NCBI GenBank assembly: GCA_964556255.1
Contig: CAZKVQ010000004.1
Span: forward strand, 1 to 64,000
DNA from: JACJWR01 sp964556255
GTDB taxonomy: Bacteria > Actinomycetota > Actinomycetes > S36-B12 > UBA10799
DNA length: 64,000 nucleotides
Direction of reading: 5' to 3'
Shown here piece by piece: positions 1 through 7,981 of this stretch. Both the position numbers and the translations under genes were made by a program. The notes below the pieces were generated by a model, which made no database searches, was not told the origin of the DNA, and saw only the letters and a list, made by a program, of their open reading frames with translations. Position 1 is the first letter of the stretch; each line of letters begins with the position of its first letter.

Positions 1-634
1 CGTCGAACAGCACCACCGAGAACGGCTTGCGCCGCACCTTCTCGGTGAGCTGGCCACCCTCCTCGTAGCCCACGTATCCGGGCGGTGAGCCGAACAGTCG
101 GGAGACCGTGTGCTTCTCGGAGTACTCACTCATGTCCAGTGAGATCAACGAGTCCTCGTCGCCGAACAGGAACTCCGCCAGCGTCTTGCTCAGCTCGGTC
201 TTGCCGACACCTGACGGTCCGGCGAAGATGAACGAACCGCCGGGACGTTTGGGATCCTTCAGACCCGCCCGCGTGCGGCGGATGGCCTGGGACAGGGCGT
301 GGATCGCCTGCTCCTGACCGATGACCCGGCGGTGCAGCTCCTCCTCCATCCGCAGCAGTCGCTGGGACTCCTCCTCGGTCAACTTGAACACCGGGATACC
401 GGTCGCGGTGGCAAGAACCTCCGCGATGAGCTCCTCGTCGACCTCGGCCACGACGTCCAGATCGCCGGCCTTCCACTCCTTCTCCCGGGCAGCCTTCTCC
501 GCGATCAGATTCTTCTCGTCGTCGCGCAGTCGGGCGGCCTTCTCGAAGTCCTGGGCATCTATCGCCGACTCCTTCTCGCGCCGGACATTGGCGATGCGCT
601 CATCGAATTCGCGCAGGTCCGGCGGCGCGGTCAT
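1..634 (-). CDS. clpC: ClpC ATPase, C-terminal fragment (partial at window edge)
   Basis: This is the continuation of the AAA+ unfoldase ClpC, which feeds substrates to the ClpP peptidase. The frame opens at ATG 634-632 with MTAPPDLREFDE, the segment that follows the first ATPase domain in ClpC. It then runs through the UVR-like coiled middle region (around DAQDFEKAARLRDDEKN), the D2 Walker A (GPSGVGKTE) and the GSPPGYVGYEEGGQLTEKVRRK pore/substrate region in part, and leaves the window at base 1. It lies in a different reading frame from the N-terminal fragment. Compared with mycobacterial ClpC1 as I remember it, about 26 residues are missing at the join. Whether this piece is translated separately is unknown; the ATG is probably only an internal methionine of the intact gene. 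Confidence 0.85.
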   Translation of the reverse strand, partial: MTAPPDLREFDERIANVRREKESAIDAQDFEKAARLRDDEKNLIAEKAAREKEWKAGDLDVVAEVDEELIAEVLATATGIPVFKLTEEESQRLLRMEEELHRRVIGQEQAIHALSQAIRRTRAGLKDPKRPGGSFIFAGPSGVGKTELSKTLAEFLFGDEDSLISLDMSEYSEKHTVSRLFGSPPGYVGYEEGGQLTEKVRRKPFSVVLFD

Positions 635-1785
635 CGGTCGGCCATCGTCGCAGCACCGACCAGCGCGGCATCGGTGATGGTCACCCGGTGGTGGGATTCG
701 TAACGGTCCCGCAGGCCCTTGAGGATCTCGATGGTGTGTGCCAGCGAGGGCTCATTGACCTGAATCGGTTGGAAGCGCCGTTCCAGCGCGGCATCCTTCT
801 CCACGTACTTGCGGTACTCGTCGAGCGTGGTTGCCCCGATGGTCTGCAGTTCCCCTCGGGCCAACATCGGCTTCAGGATGCTGGCCGCGTCGATCGCGCC
901 CTCGGCGGCACCGGCACCGACCAGCGTGTGCATCTCGTCGATGAACAGGATGACGTCGCCGCGGGTACGGATCTCCTTGAGGACCTTCTTCAGACGCTCC
1001 TCGAAATCGCCTCGGTATCGGGAACCTGCCACCAACGACCCGAGGTCGAGGGTGTACAGCTGCTTGTCCTTCAGGGTCTCGGGGACCTCGCCTCGCACGA
1101 TGAGCTGGGCCAGGCCCTCCACCACCGCGGTCTTGCCGACCCCGGGCTCACCGATGAGCACCGGGTTGTTCTTGGTGCGGCGGGACAGCACCTGCATGAC
1201 CCGCTCGATCTCCTTCTCGCGCCCGATCACAGGGTCGAGCTTGCCCTCCCTGGCGGCCACCGTGAGGTTACGGCCGAACTGGTCGAGCACCAACGAGGTC
1301 GACGGGGTGCCCTCGGCGGGGCCACCCGCTGCGGCCGGCTCCTTGCCCTGGTAGCCGGCGAGAAGCTGGATGACCTGCTGACGCACCCTGTTGAGGTCGG
1401 CGCCGAGTTTGACCAGCACCTGCGCCGCGACGCCCTCCCCCTCGCGGATCAACCCGAGCAGGATGTGCTCGGTACCGATGTAGTTATGTCCCAGCTGCAG
1501 GGCCTCCCGCAGCGACAACTCGAGCACCTTCTTGGCCCGCGGGGTGAAGGGAATATGACCGCTGGGCGCCTGCTGACCCTGGCCGATGATCTCCTCGACC
1601 TGGGAGCGCACCGCCTCCAGGGAGATACCGAGGCTCTCCAGAGCCTTCGCGGCAACGCCTTCCCCCTCGTGGATCAGCCCGAGCAGGATGTGCTCGGTTC
1701 CGATGTAGTTGTGGTTGAGCATGCGCGCCTCTTCTTGGGCGAGCACGACCACGCGCCGAGCACGATCGGTAAACCGTTCGAACAT
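631..1785 (-). CDS. clpC: ClpC ATPase, N-terminal fragment (frameshifted)
   Basis: This is the N-terminal 384 residues of ClpC. The start is the ATG at 1785 (MFERFTDRAR), with AGGGAG about eight bases upstream. Two Clp N-domain repeats lie at about residues 1-145 (each carries HNYIGTEHILLGLI), followed by the D1 ATPase domain with Walker A GEPGVGKTA near 206-214 and Walker B ILFIDEMHTL near 275. The frame stops at TGA 633-631 right after ATMADR, where the family continues with the sensor-2 segment YINDRFLPDKAIDLIDEAG. The rest of the gene resumes in another frame at 634. ClpC is essential in studied actinobacteria, so an assembly error is at least as likely as true inactivation. Confidence 0.85.
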   Translation of the reverse strand: MFERFTDRARRVVVLAQEEARMLNHNYIGTEHILLGLIHEGEGVAAKALESLGISLEAVRSQVEEIIGQGQQAPSGHIPFTPRAKKVLELSLREALQLGHNYIGTEHILLGLIREGEGVAAQVLVKLGADLNRVRQQVIQLLAGYQGKEPAAAGGPAEGTPSTSLVLDQFGRNLTVAAREGKLDPVIGREKEIERVMQVLSRRTKNNPVLIGEPGVGKTAVVEGLAQLIVRGEVPETLKDKQLYTLDLGSLVAGSRYRGDFEERLKKVLKEIRTRGDVILFIDEMHTLVGAGAAEGAIDAASILKPMLARGELQTIGATTLDEYRKYVEKDAALERRFQPIQVNEPSLAHTIEILKGLRDRYESHHRVTITDAALVGAATMADR

Positions 1786-1914
1786 GTTCACACTCCCTGT
1801 GCGTGCAGGCCCAACGGCGGCGCGGCGCACCGCCTGCTTCCGAGCACTCTAACCCCAGGTACCGACCCGGGACACTGCTCACTCAACCTCGCCACGCCTG
1901 AAGCGCTTCCCCGA

Positions 1915-1929
1915 TTCGCCACCGGCGAA
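1915..1929. promoter_or_regulatory. ClgR-like palindrome upstream of clpC
   Basis: A perfect inverted repeat, TTCGCC-ACC-GGCGAA, lies 130 bases upstream of the clpC start in the divergent clpC/pgm spacer (1786-2044). Read on the minus strand it is GTTCGCCGGTGGCGAA, with CGC and GCG separated by five bases, as in the ClgR operators reported for clp genes of Streptomyces and Corynebacterium. The palindrome is observed; the assignment to ClgR rests on recalled consensus sequences. I see no other clear element in the 259-base spacer. Confidence 0.5.
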
Positions 1930-2044
1930 CGTCGGTCGGGTCGAACACCGGCTCTCAACCTGCGTCGGGCGGACTACACCCGGCAGGATGGACGCGATCG
2001 CAGGCACGGAACGGCCACCCCTCGACGGCAAAGGATGATCAGGC

Positions 2045-3688
2045 ATGGATCCACGAGCAGGTACACCGGCGCAACCGCAGGACCTCGTCGACGTGTCGAA
2101 GTTGGTCACCCAGTACTACAGCCTGCATCCGGACCCCGAGGTGGTCGAGCAGCAGGTCTCATTCGGCACCAGTGGCCACCGGGGCAGCGCGGCGGATACG
2201 GCGTTCAACGACGACCACATCGCGGCGACGACGCAGGCGATCTGTGAATACCGCGCCGGCCAGGGCTACACCGGGCCACTGTTCATGGGGCGGGACACGC
2301 ACGCCCTGAGTGAGCCTGCGAACGCCACCGCGATCGAGGTGCTGGCCGCCAACGGGGTGACCGTGCTGCTGGATTCACGGGACCGGTACGTGCCCACGCC
2401 GGCGGTGTCCCACGCAATCCTGCGCCACAACGAGAGCCACGAGGCCCAAGCCGACGGCATCGTCATCACGCCCTCGCACAACCCGCCGCGGGATGGCGGC
2501 TTCAAGTACAACCCGCCCAATGGCGGCCCGGCCGATACCGATGTGACCAAGTGGATCCAGGACCGCGCCAACGACATCCTGCGGGGCGGCCTGGCCGACG
2601 TCGCGCGGATCCCGTTCAGCCGGGCAATGGCGGCCGACACCACCGGCACGTTCGACTTCCGCGAGCACTACGTCGCCGATCTCGGGAACGTGCTGAACAT
2701 GGACGCAATCAAAGGTGTTCGGATCGGGGCCGACCCGCTGGGCGGTGCCAGCGTGGACTACTGGGGCGAGATCGCCGAGCGCTACGGCCTGGACCTCACG
2801 GTGGTCAATCCGCTGGTGGACGCGCAGTTCGGATTCATGACCCTGGACTGGGACGGCAAGATCCGGATGGACTGCTCGTCNNNNNNNNNNNNNNNNNNNN
2901 NNNNNNNNNNNNNNNNNNNNNNNNNNNNNNNNNNNNNNNNNATCGCCACCGGCAACGACACCGACTCCGACCGCCACGGCATCGTCACCCCCGACGGCGG
3001 ACTGATGAATCCCAACCACTTCCTTTCCGTGGCCATCGAGTACCTGTACGCGCACCGGCCAGGCTGGTCGCCGGAGGCCGGCGTGGGCAAGACGCTGGTC
3101 AGTTCCAGCATGATCGATCGGGTCGCCGAGGGGCTGGGCCGGCGGCTCGACGAAGTTCCGGTGGGTTTCAAGTGGTTCGTCCCCGGGCTCATCGACGGTT
3201 CCATCGGGTTCGGCGGCGAAGAGTCTGCAGGGGCCTCATTCCTGCGTAAGGACGGCACTCCGTGGACGACCGACAAGGATGGCCTGCTGCTCGCCCTGTT
3301 GGCCTCCGAGATCCGGGGTGCCACCGGCAAGAGTCCCAGCGAGCACTACCGAGCGTTGACGGAGAAGTACGGCGACCCGGTCTACGCGCGGGTGGACGCC
3401 CCCGCGACCCGGGAGGAGAAGGCCCGACTCGCCTCCCTGACCCCGGCGGACGTCACCCAGACCGAACTGGCAGGTGAGCCGATCACCGCGGTCCTCACCC
3501 GCGCCCCGGGCAACGACGCGCCGATCGGTGGTCTGAAGGTGGCGACCGCCAACGGCTGGTTCGCGGCGCGGCCGTCGGGAACCGAGGATGTGTACAAGAT
3601 CTATGCGGAGAGTTTCCTAGGGGCGGACCACCTGGCCGCGATCCAACAGTCGGCCAGGGAACTGGTGTCGGCCACACTCAAGGGCTGA
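2045..3688 (+). CDS. pgm: Phosphoglucomutase, alpha-D-glucose phosphate-specific
   Basis: It interconverts glucose-1-phosphate and glucose-6-phosphate, linking glycolysis with glycogen, trehalose and cell-wall sugar nucleotides. All alpha-phosphohexomutase landmarks are present: substrate loop FGTSGHRGS near residue 40, the phosphoserine loop TPSHNPP with Ser about 144, the metal-binding loop GNDTDSDRHG after the gap, the sugar loop GGEESAGASF, and the phosphate-binding loop RPSGTEDVYK near the C-terminus. The start is ATG 2045, giving 547 codons including the N run at 2881-2941. The frame stays open across the N run, but the run encodes about 21 residues where I recall about 16 in relatives, so the true gap is probably shorter. 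It is divergent from clpC and has no co-directional neighbour. Confidence 0.95.
   Translation: MDPRAGTPAQPQDLVDVSKLVTQYYSLHPDPEVVEQQVSFGTSGHRGSAADTAFNDDHIAATTQAICEYRAGQGYTGPLFMGRDTHALSEPANATAIEVLAANGVTVLLDSRDRYVPTPAVSHAILRHNESHEAQADGIVITPSHNPPRDGGFKYNPPNGGPADTDVTKWIQDRANDILRGGLADVARIPFSRAMAADTTGTFDFREHYVADLGNVLNMDAIKGVRIGADPLGGASVDYWGEIAERYGLDLTVVNPLVDAQFGFMTLDWDGKIRMDCSXXXXXXXXXXXXXXXXXXXXXIATGNDTDSDRHGIVTPDGGLMNPNHFLSVAIEYLYAHRPGWSPEAGVGKTLVSSSMIDRVAEGLGRRLDEVPVGFKWFVPGLIDGSIGFGGEESAGASFLRKDGTPWTTDKDGLLLALLASEIRGATGKSPSEHYRALTEKYGDPVYARVDAPATREEKARLASLTPADVTQTELAGEPITAVLTRAPGNDAPIGGLKVATANGWFAARPSGTEDVYKIYAESFLGADHLAAIQQSARELVSATLKG
2881..2941. other. Assembly gap (61 N) inside pgm
   Basis: A run of 61 N follows codons for RMDCS of phosphoglucomutase and precedes IATGND. 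The flanking codons stay in one frame. The missing residues should lie just upstream of the metal-binding loop. Confidence 0.99.
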
Positions 3689-3756
3689 AGCGACTCGATC
3701 GGGCCCGTCTTCCGAACCGATCCCACAGCGGGACCTCGTGGGAAATCGGGCCCCGA

Positions 3757-4092
3757 TCAGCGCTGGGCGGCCTCGTACCGTGCCACGAGTTCGGCGGGGA
3801 TCCGGCCCCGAGCGTTGACCTCGATCCCGTTCGAGCGGGCCCAGCTGCGGATCTGCGCGCTGCGGGAGTCCTTGGCGCCGGCCGCCGCGCTGCGGCGCCT
3901 ACGCGAGCCGCGGCCGCCGGGGCTACGGCGAGCCGCCTGGATGTACGGGGCCAGGGCCGTGCGCAGCGCAGCGGCATTCTCATCTGACAGGTCGATCTCG
4001 TAGTCGACGCCGTCGAGGCCGAATTCGATGCTGACATCCGCGTCGCCGCCGTCGATATCGTCAACGAGGACGACCTGCACCCTGCTCGCCAT
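3757..4092 (-). CDS. lsr2: Lsr2 family nucleoid-associated protein
   Basis: Lsr2 is an H-NS-like protein of actinobacteria that binds AT-rich DNA in the minor groove and silences foreign or specialised genes. The 111-residue product has the N-terminal dimerisation region (MASRVQVVLVDDIDGG, then FGLDGVDYEIDLS), a basic Arg/Ser/Gly linker around residues 55-72, and the C-terminal DNA-binding module with the RGR AT-hook-like motif (ARGRIPAELV). ATG 4092 is preferred over an in-frame TTG two codons upstream because AAGGGA then sits nine bases away, and the N-terminus matches known Lsr2. It is monocistronic; the 78-base spacer to argA is richer in A/T than its surroundings. Confidence 0.95.
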   Translation of the reverse strand: MASRVQVVLVDDIDGGDADVSIEFGLDGVDYEIDLSDENAAALRTALAPYIQAARRSPGGRGSRRRRSAAAGAKDSRSAQIRSWARSNGIEVNARGRIPAELVARYEAAQR

Positions 4093-4170
4093 AGTCAATG
4101 GTCCCTTGCTGCGCGGTTGTGTGAATTGAACTCCCTGGGCAAAGTTATCGCACCGGAATTCCGATGAGGG

Positions 4171-4671
4171 TCAGGACAATTCGATGAGCATGCGGGAATT
4201 TCCCAATGTGTTGGGTTTCACCCGCTCGAGATCGAGGAATTCCGCTATTCCCTCGTCATAGCTGAGCAGCAATTGTTCGTAGACATCGTGGGAAACCGGG
4301 GTCCCCTGGATTTCGACGAAACCGTGTCTTCCAAAGAACTCGGTTTCGAAAGTCAGGCAGAAGACCCGGGCCACGCCGAGTTCCCGGGCACGATCCAGCA
4401 GCGCCGTGAGCACGTCGCTGCCGTGGCCCTGGCGGGCCGCCGCGGGGTCCACTGCAACGGTGCGCACCTCGGCAACGTCCGCCCAGATGACGTGCAGCGC
4501 CCCACACGCGACCACGGCGCCGTCCTGCTCGGACACTAAGAACTCCTGCACATCCTCGTACAGGGTCACCGGCGCCTTGGCCAGCAATCGACCGTCCTCC
4601 GTGTAGTTGGCGATGAGTCCCCTGATGACAGCCACGTCCGCGGTTCTAGCCGGCCGCAACGACCGGGTCAT
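4171..4671 (-). CDS. argA: Amino-acid N-acetyltransferase (GNAT-type N-acetylglutamate synthase)
   Basis: This 166-residue GNAT protein matches the short actinobacterial N-acetylglutamate synthase (Rv2747 type), which makes N-acetylglutamate for arginine synthesis from glutamate and acetyl-CoA. The family signature is clear: VTLYEDVQEF, ACGALHVIWADVAEVRTVAV, the acetyl-CoA pyrophosphate loop ARQGHGSDVL, then LTFETEFFGRHGF and EFLDLERVKPNTLGN. ATG 4671 shares one base with the coaX stop (TGATG), so the two are probably translationally coupled and argA ends the cofactor operon. The function is a strong family inference; no other arg genes are in the window. Confidence 0.88.
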   Translation of the reverse strand: MTRSLRPARTADVAVIRGLIANYTEDGRLLAKAPVTLYEDVQEFLVSEQDGAVVACGALHVIWADVAEVRTVAVDPAAARQGHGSDVLTALLDRARELGVARVFCLTFETEFFGRHGFVEIQGTPVSHDVYEQLLLSYDEGIAEFLDLERVKPNTLGNSRMLIELS

Positions 4672-5432
4672 CAGGGGACCTGATTCTTGGCGAACACCAA
4701 CGCCAACCCGATCAGGGTGAGTTCGGGGCAGTGCGCGGTGATGGTGCGTGACTCCGGCACCACGACCTCCGCCAACCCGCCGGTGGCGATGACGGCGTGC
4801 ACCCCGGGTATCTCAGCCCGGATCCGGTCCACCAAACCGTCAACCTGACCGGCGAATCCGTACAACGCACCCGACTGAAGTGCCTCCACGGTGTTCTTTC
4901 CGATCACACTGCGGGGTCGTACCAATTCGACTTTGCGTAGTTGGGCGGCCCGAGCGGACAAGGCGTCCAGGGAGATCTGAATTCCCGGCGCCAGCGCCCC
5001 TCCCAGGAAATCGCCCGTTGCCGAAACCACATCGAGATTCGTCGAGGTGCCGAAGTCGACAACGATGGAGGGTCCGCCGTACAGGTGGTAGGCCGCAAGG
5101 GTGTTGACGATACGGTCGGCCCCCACCTCCTTCGGATTGTCGGTGAGGATCTGCACCCCAGTCTTGGTGCCGGGCTCCACGATGACGCTGCGCACGTCGG
5201 CGTAGTAGCGCGACAGCATCAGCCGCAGCTCGTGCAGCACCGCCGGCACGGTTGAGCACAACGAGATCCCGGTGATTTCAGGGCCGTCGCTGAGCAGTCC
5301 GCGATAGGTGAGCATCATCTCGTCGGCCGTACCCGACGGATCGGTCTTGAGTCGGAAGGATTCAACGAGGGTGTCGCCGGAGAACAACCCCAGGACAGTG
5401 TTGGTGTTTCCGACGTCGATGGTCAGCAGCAT
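4671..5432 (-). CDS. coaX: Type III pantothenate kinase
   Basis: It phosphorylates pantothenate with ATP in the first step of coenzyme A synthesis. The 253-residue protein shows the type III features: N-terminal phosphate loop DVGNTNTVLGLF at residues 5-16, VGADRIVN with the catalytic Asp near residue 108, the DFGTST ribose/Mg motif, and GGALAPGIQISLDAL. The ATG at 5432 lies three bases after the nadC stop with GGGAGG overlapping the end of nadC, so it is in the nadB-nadC-coaX-argA operon. PanC, which makes pantothenate, is encoded upstream in the same operon, so successive CoA-pathway enzymes are co-expressed. Confidence 0.95.
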   Translation of the reverse strand: MLLTIDVGNTNTVLGLFSGDTLVESFRLKTDPSGTADEMMLTYRGLLSDGPEITGISLCSTVPAVLHELRLMLSRYYADVRSVIVEPGTKTGVQILTDNPKEVGADRIVNTLAAYHLYGGPSIVVDFGTSTNLDVVSATGDFLGGALAPGIQISLDALSARAAQLRKVELVRPRSVIGKNTVEALQSGALYGFAGQVDGLVDRIRAEIPGVHAVIATGGLAEVVVPESRTITAHCPELTLIGLALVFAKNQVP

Positions 5433-5435
5433 GGA

Positions 5436-6308
5436 CTAGACCTCCCTCAGGTCGGCGCCGATGTCCAGCACGGGGGCCGAGTGGGTGAGCGCACCCACGG
5501 CCACGTAGTCGACGCCCGTGGCGGCAACGGCTCCGGCGTCCGCCAGAGTCAAGCCGCCGGACGCTTCCAGGGTGGCCCGGCCACGATTGATCCGTACCGC
5601 TTCTGCCATCTCGGCTTGAGTGAAGTTATCCAACAGCACCAGGTCTGCACCCGCCTGCAGACACTCCTCCAACTGCGCCAGCGAGTCGACTTCCACCTCC
5701 ACCGGCACCTCTGGGAAGGCCTCCCGAACGGCCCGGAAGGCCTCCGCCACCCCACCGGCGGCAACTACGTGATTGTCCTTGACCAGTGCCGCATCGGACA
5801 GGAACAACCGATGGTTGACCCCGCCGCCGCAACGCACGGCATACTTCTCCAGCAGCCGCAGTCCCGGCGTGGTCTTACGGGTGTCGCGGACCTTGGTCGG
5901 TCCGTCGCCGAGGGCCTCCGCCCACGCGGCTGTCGCGGTGGCCACCCCCGACAGGTGACAGAGCAGGTTCAGCGCAGTGCGCTCGGCCGTCAGCAGGGAA
6001 ACCGTCGGACCGACCGCCGATAGCAGCACCTCCCCGCGCCGTACCCGACTTCCGTCGGAGCTGAGGATCTCCACCGAGACGTCACCGGCCCGTTCAAGGG
6101 CGACCGCCGCGACCGGTAGCCCGGCAACGACCCCGGGTGCGCGCGCCACCAGATCGAGGATGCTGCGTTGGTCGCTTGGCACCGTGGAAACCGTGGTGAC
6201 GTCGACACCGCCGCCGAGGTCCTCGAGCAGCGTGCGATCGACCAACTCCGTCAGGTACTCGGCGCTCATCCCCTCGGCCGCCAACGCGGCGGAATGATCG
6301 GACGTCAT
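5436..6308 (-). CDS. nadC: Nicotinate-nucleotide pyrophosphorylase (quinolinate phosphoribosyltransferase)
   Basis: It converts quinolinate and PRPP to nicotinate mononucleotide, CO2 and pyrophosphate in de novo NAD synthesis. The 290-residue sequence contains the QPRTase motifs RKTTPGLRLLEKYAVRCGGG, NHRLFLSDAALVKDNH with the quinolinate-binding residues, VEVEVDSLAQLEE, and the C-terminal LEASGGLTL...GVDYVAVGALTHS phosphate-binding segment. ATG 6308 overlaps the nadB stop by four bases (ATGA), indicating translational coupling. Quinolinate synthase (nadA) is not in the window. Confidence 0.95.
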   Translation of the reverse strand: MTSDHSAALAAEGMSAEYLTELVDRTLLEDLGGGVDVTTVSTVPSDQRSILDLVARAPGVVAGLPVAAVALERAGDVSVEILSSDGSRVRRGEVLLSAVGPTVSLLTAERTALNLLCHLSGVATATAAWAEALGDGPTKVRDTRKTTPGLRLLEKYAVRCGGGVNHRLFLSDAALVKDNHVVAAGGVAEAFRAVREAFPEVPVEVEVDSLAQLEECLQAGADLVLLDNFTQAEMAEAVRINRGRATLEASGGLTLADAGAVAATGVDYVAVGALTHSAPVLDIGADLREV

Positions 6309-7981
6309 GTGTTCGCCACCCTGATCTCGTACTCCTCCCGCGACTCACCTTCAGCCATCAGCGGGACCTCCCAGCAGTCCAAGTCACCCGCGGGCGTCAG
6401 CCGCGTGACGATCCGCACCCGCCAACGATCATCATCGCGTGCGGGGTAGTCCTCCCGCCAATGCGAGCCCCGGGTCTCCTGCCGCAGTTCCGCAGCGAGC
6501 GCGATAGTCGCCGCCACGGTATCGACATTGGTCGTCTCCCATGCCTGCGTGCAGAGGTCCTGCTCGGTACCCTCGGGGCGATCGACGACCAAGGCGAGTG
6601 CCTCCGAGGTGGATGCGGACGTTCGCAGCACCCCGACGCCATCCGTCATTGCCGCCTGCACCACCGCTCGTTCGGGCGCGGGCACCACCGTGGCCCTGCC
6701 CGTGGGGGCCAGCGGTTCGGAGCGCGCGGGCAATCCCTCCGCCAGTTTCGCAGCGATGCGCTGGGCGAAGACGAGTCCCTCCAGCAGGGAATTCGAAGCC
6801 AGCCGGTTGGCCCCGTGCACCCCAGTGCACGAGCATTCCCCACAGGCGAACAGTCCCCCCACGCTCGTGCGTCCCCAGGTATCGGTCAGCAATCCACCGG
6901 AGTGGTAGTGCTGGGCGGGTGCCACTGGTATCAGTTCGGTCACCGGGTCGATGCCGTACTTCCGGGTGGCAGCCAGGATCGTCGGGAATCTGGTCTGCCA
7001 GAACTCAGCCCCGAGGTTCCGACCGTCCAACCACACGTGGTCGGCCCCGGTCTCGCGCATCCGGCGCATGATGGCCTTCGCGACGACATCCCGCGGGGCG
7101 AGGTCCGCCAGTGGATGCTGCCCGACCATGAAGCGCTCACCCGCGTCGTCCACCAGGAATGCGCCTTCACCTCGAACGGCCTCGGATACCAGCGGCTGTT
7201 GCCCGAGGGCGTCGTCGCCCAACCACAACACGGTCGGGTGGAACTGCACGAACTCCATGTCACCGACCGCTGCCCCGGCGCGGAGTCCGAGGGCGACCCC
7301 GTCACCGGTGGCCACAGCCGGGTTGGTGGACGCCTGGAAGACCTGCCCGATGCCGCCAGTGGCCATCACGACCGCAGGCGCCAGCGCCGCCCCCACACCG
7401 TCATGTTGGCCTTCGCCGATAACATGCAGGGTCACCCCCTGCACGTTGCCGTTGACGTCCAACAGCAGATCCAGTCCGACCGCGTGCTCGATCACGTCAA
7501 TACCCGGGTCCTGGGCCACGAACGCGACCATCGCCCTCGAGATCTCCGCGCCGGTGGCGTCCCCGCCCGCATGGGCGATGCGGTCGCGCAGGTGCCCACC
7601 CTCGCGTGTCAGGGCGATCTCACCGGCCCGGTTGCGATCGAACTCGGTGCCCCAGTCCACGAGGTCGCGGATTGCCCCGGGTCCCTCCGCCACCAGCACC
7701 TCCACGGCGGCCAAATCACATAGGCCAGCGCCGGCCACCAGGGTGTCCCGGAGGTGATCGGCCGGGGAATCGTCTTCTGCCAGCGCGGCAGCGATGCCGC
7801 CCTGCGCCCACTGCGTTGATCCAGCGGAGATATTGGACTTGGTTACCACCAGCACCCGGTATCCAGCCCTTCGAGCGTGGATCGCCGTGGCCAGACCTGC
7901 GATACCCGACCCGATGACGATGACATCGGCGGACAGCGTCCACCCAGGTTCAGGGGCCAGCAGCCTGGTGGCCAGTTTCAT
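6305..7981 (-). CDS. nadB: L-aspartate oxidase
   Basis: This FAD enzyme oxidises L-aspartate to iminoaspartate, the substrate NadA condenses into quinolinate. The 558-residue protein has the N-terminal dinucleotide fold (DVIVIGSGIAGLATAIHARR), the flavin/substrate segment SAGSTQWAQGGIAAAL, DAGERFMVG, the FAD-binding CGECSCTGVHGANRLASNSLLEGL near residue 390, and the helical C-terminal domain. The start ATG 7981 overlaps the panC stop by four bases, and its own stop overlaps the nadC start by four bases. Such overlaps along panC-nadB-nadC point to one polycistronic message. Confidence 0.95.
   Translation of the reverse strand: MKLATRLLAPEPGWTLSADVIVIGSGIAGLATAIHARRAGYRVLVVTKSNISAGSTQWAQGGIAAALAEDDSPADHLRDTLVAGAGLCDLAAVEVLVAEGPGAIRDLVDWGTEFDRNRAGEIALTREGGHLRDRIAHAGGDATGAEISRAMVAFVAQDPGIDVIEHAVGLDLLLDVNGNVQGVTLHVIGEGQHDGVGAALAPAVVMATGGIGQVFQASTNPAVATGDGVALGLRAGAAVGDMEFVQFHPTVLWLGDDALGQQPLVSEAVRGEGAFLVDDAGERFMVGQHPLADLAPRDVVAKAIMRRMRETGADHVWLDGRNLGAEFWQTRFPTILAATRKYGIDPVTELIPVAPAQHYHSGGLLTDTWGRTSVGGLFACGECSCTGVHGANRLASNSLLEGLVFAQRIAAKLAEGLPARSEPLAPTGRATVVPAPERAVVQAAMTDGVGVLRTSASTSEALALVVDRPEGTEQDLCTQAWETTNVDTVAATIALAAELRQETRGSHWREDYPARDDDRWRVRIVTRLTPAGDLDCWEVPLMAEGESREEYEIRVANT

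Noticed and set aside
688..2247. Long plus-strand open frame across clpC
   Set aside because: It is antisense to clpC, begins with no ribosome site, and its composition (Leu/Asp/Gly/His rich) is typical of the mirrored frame of a high-GC gene.
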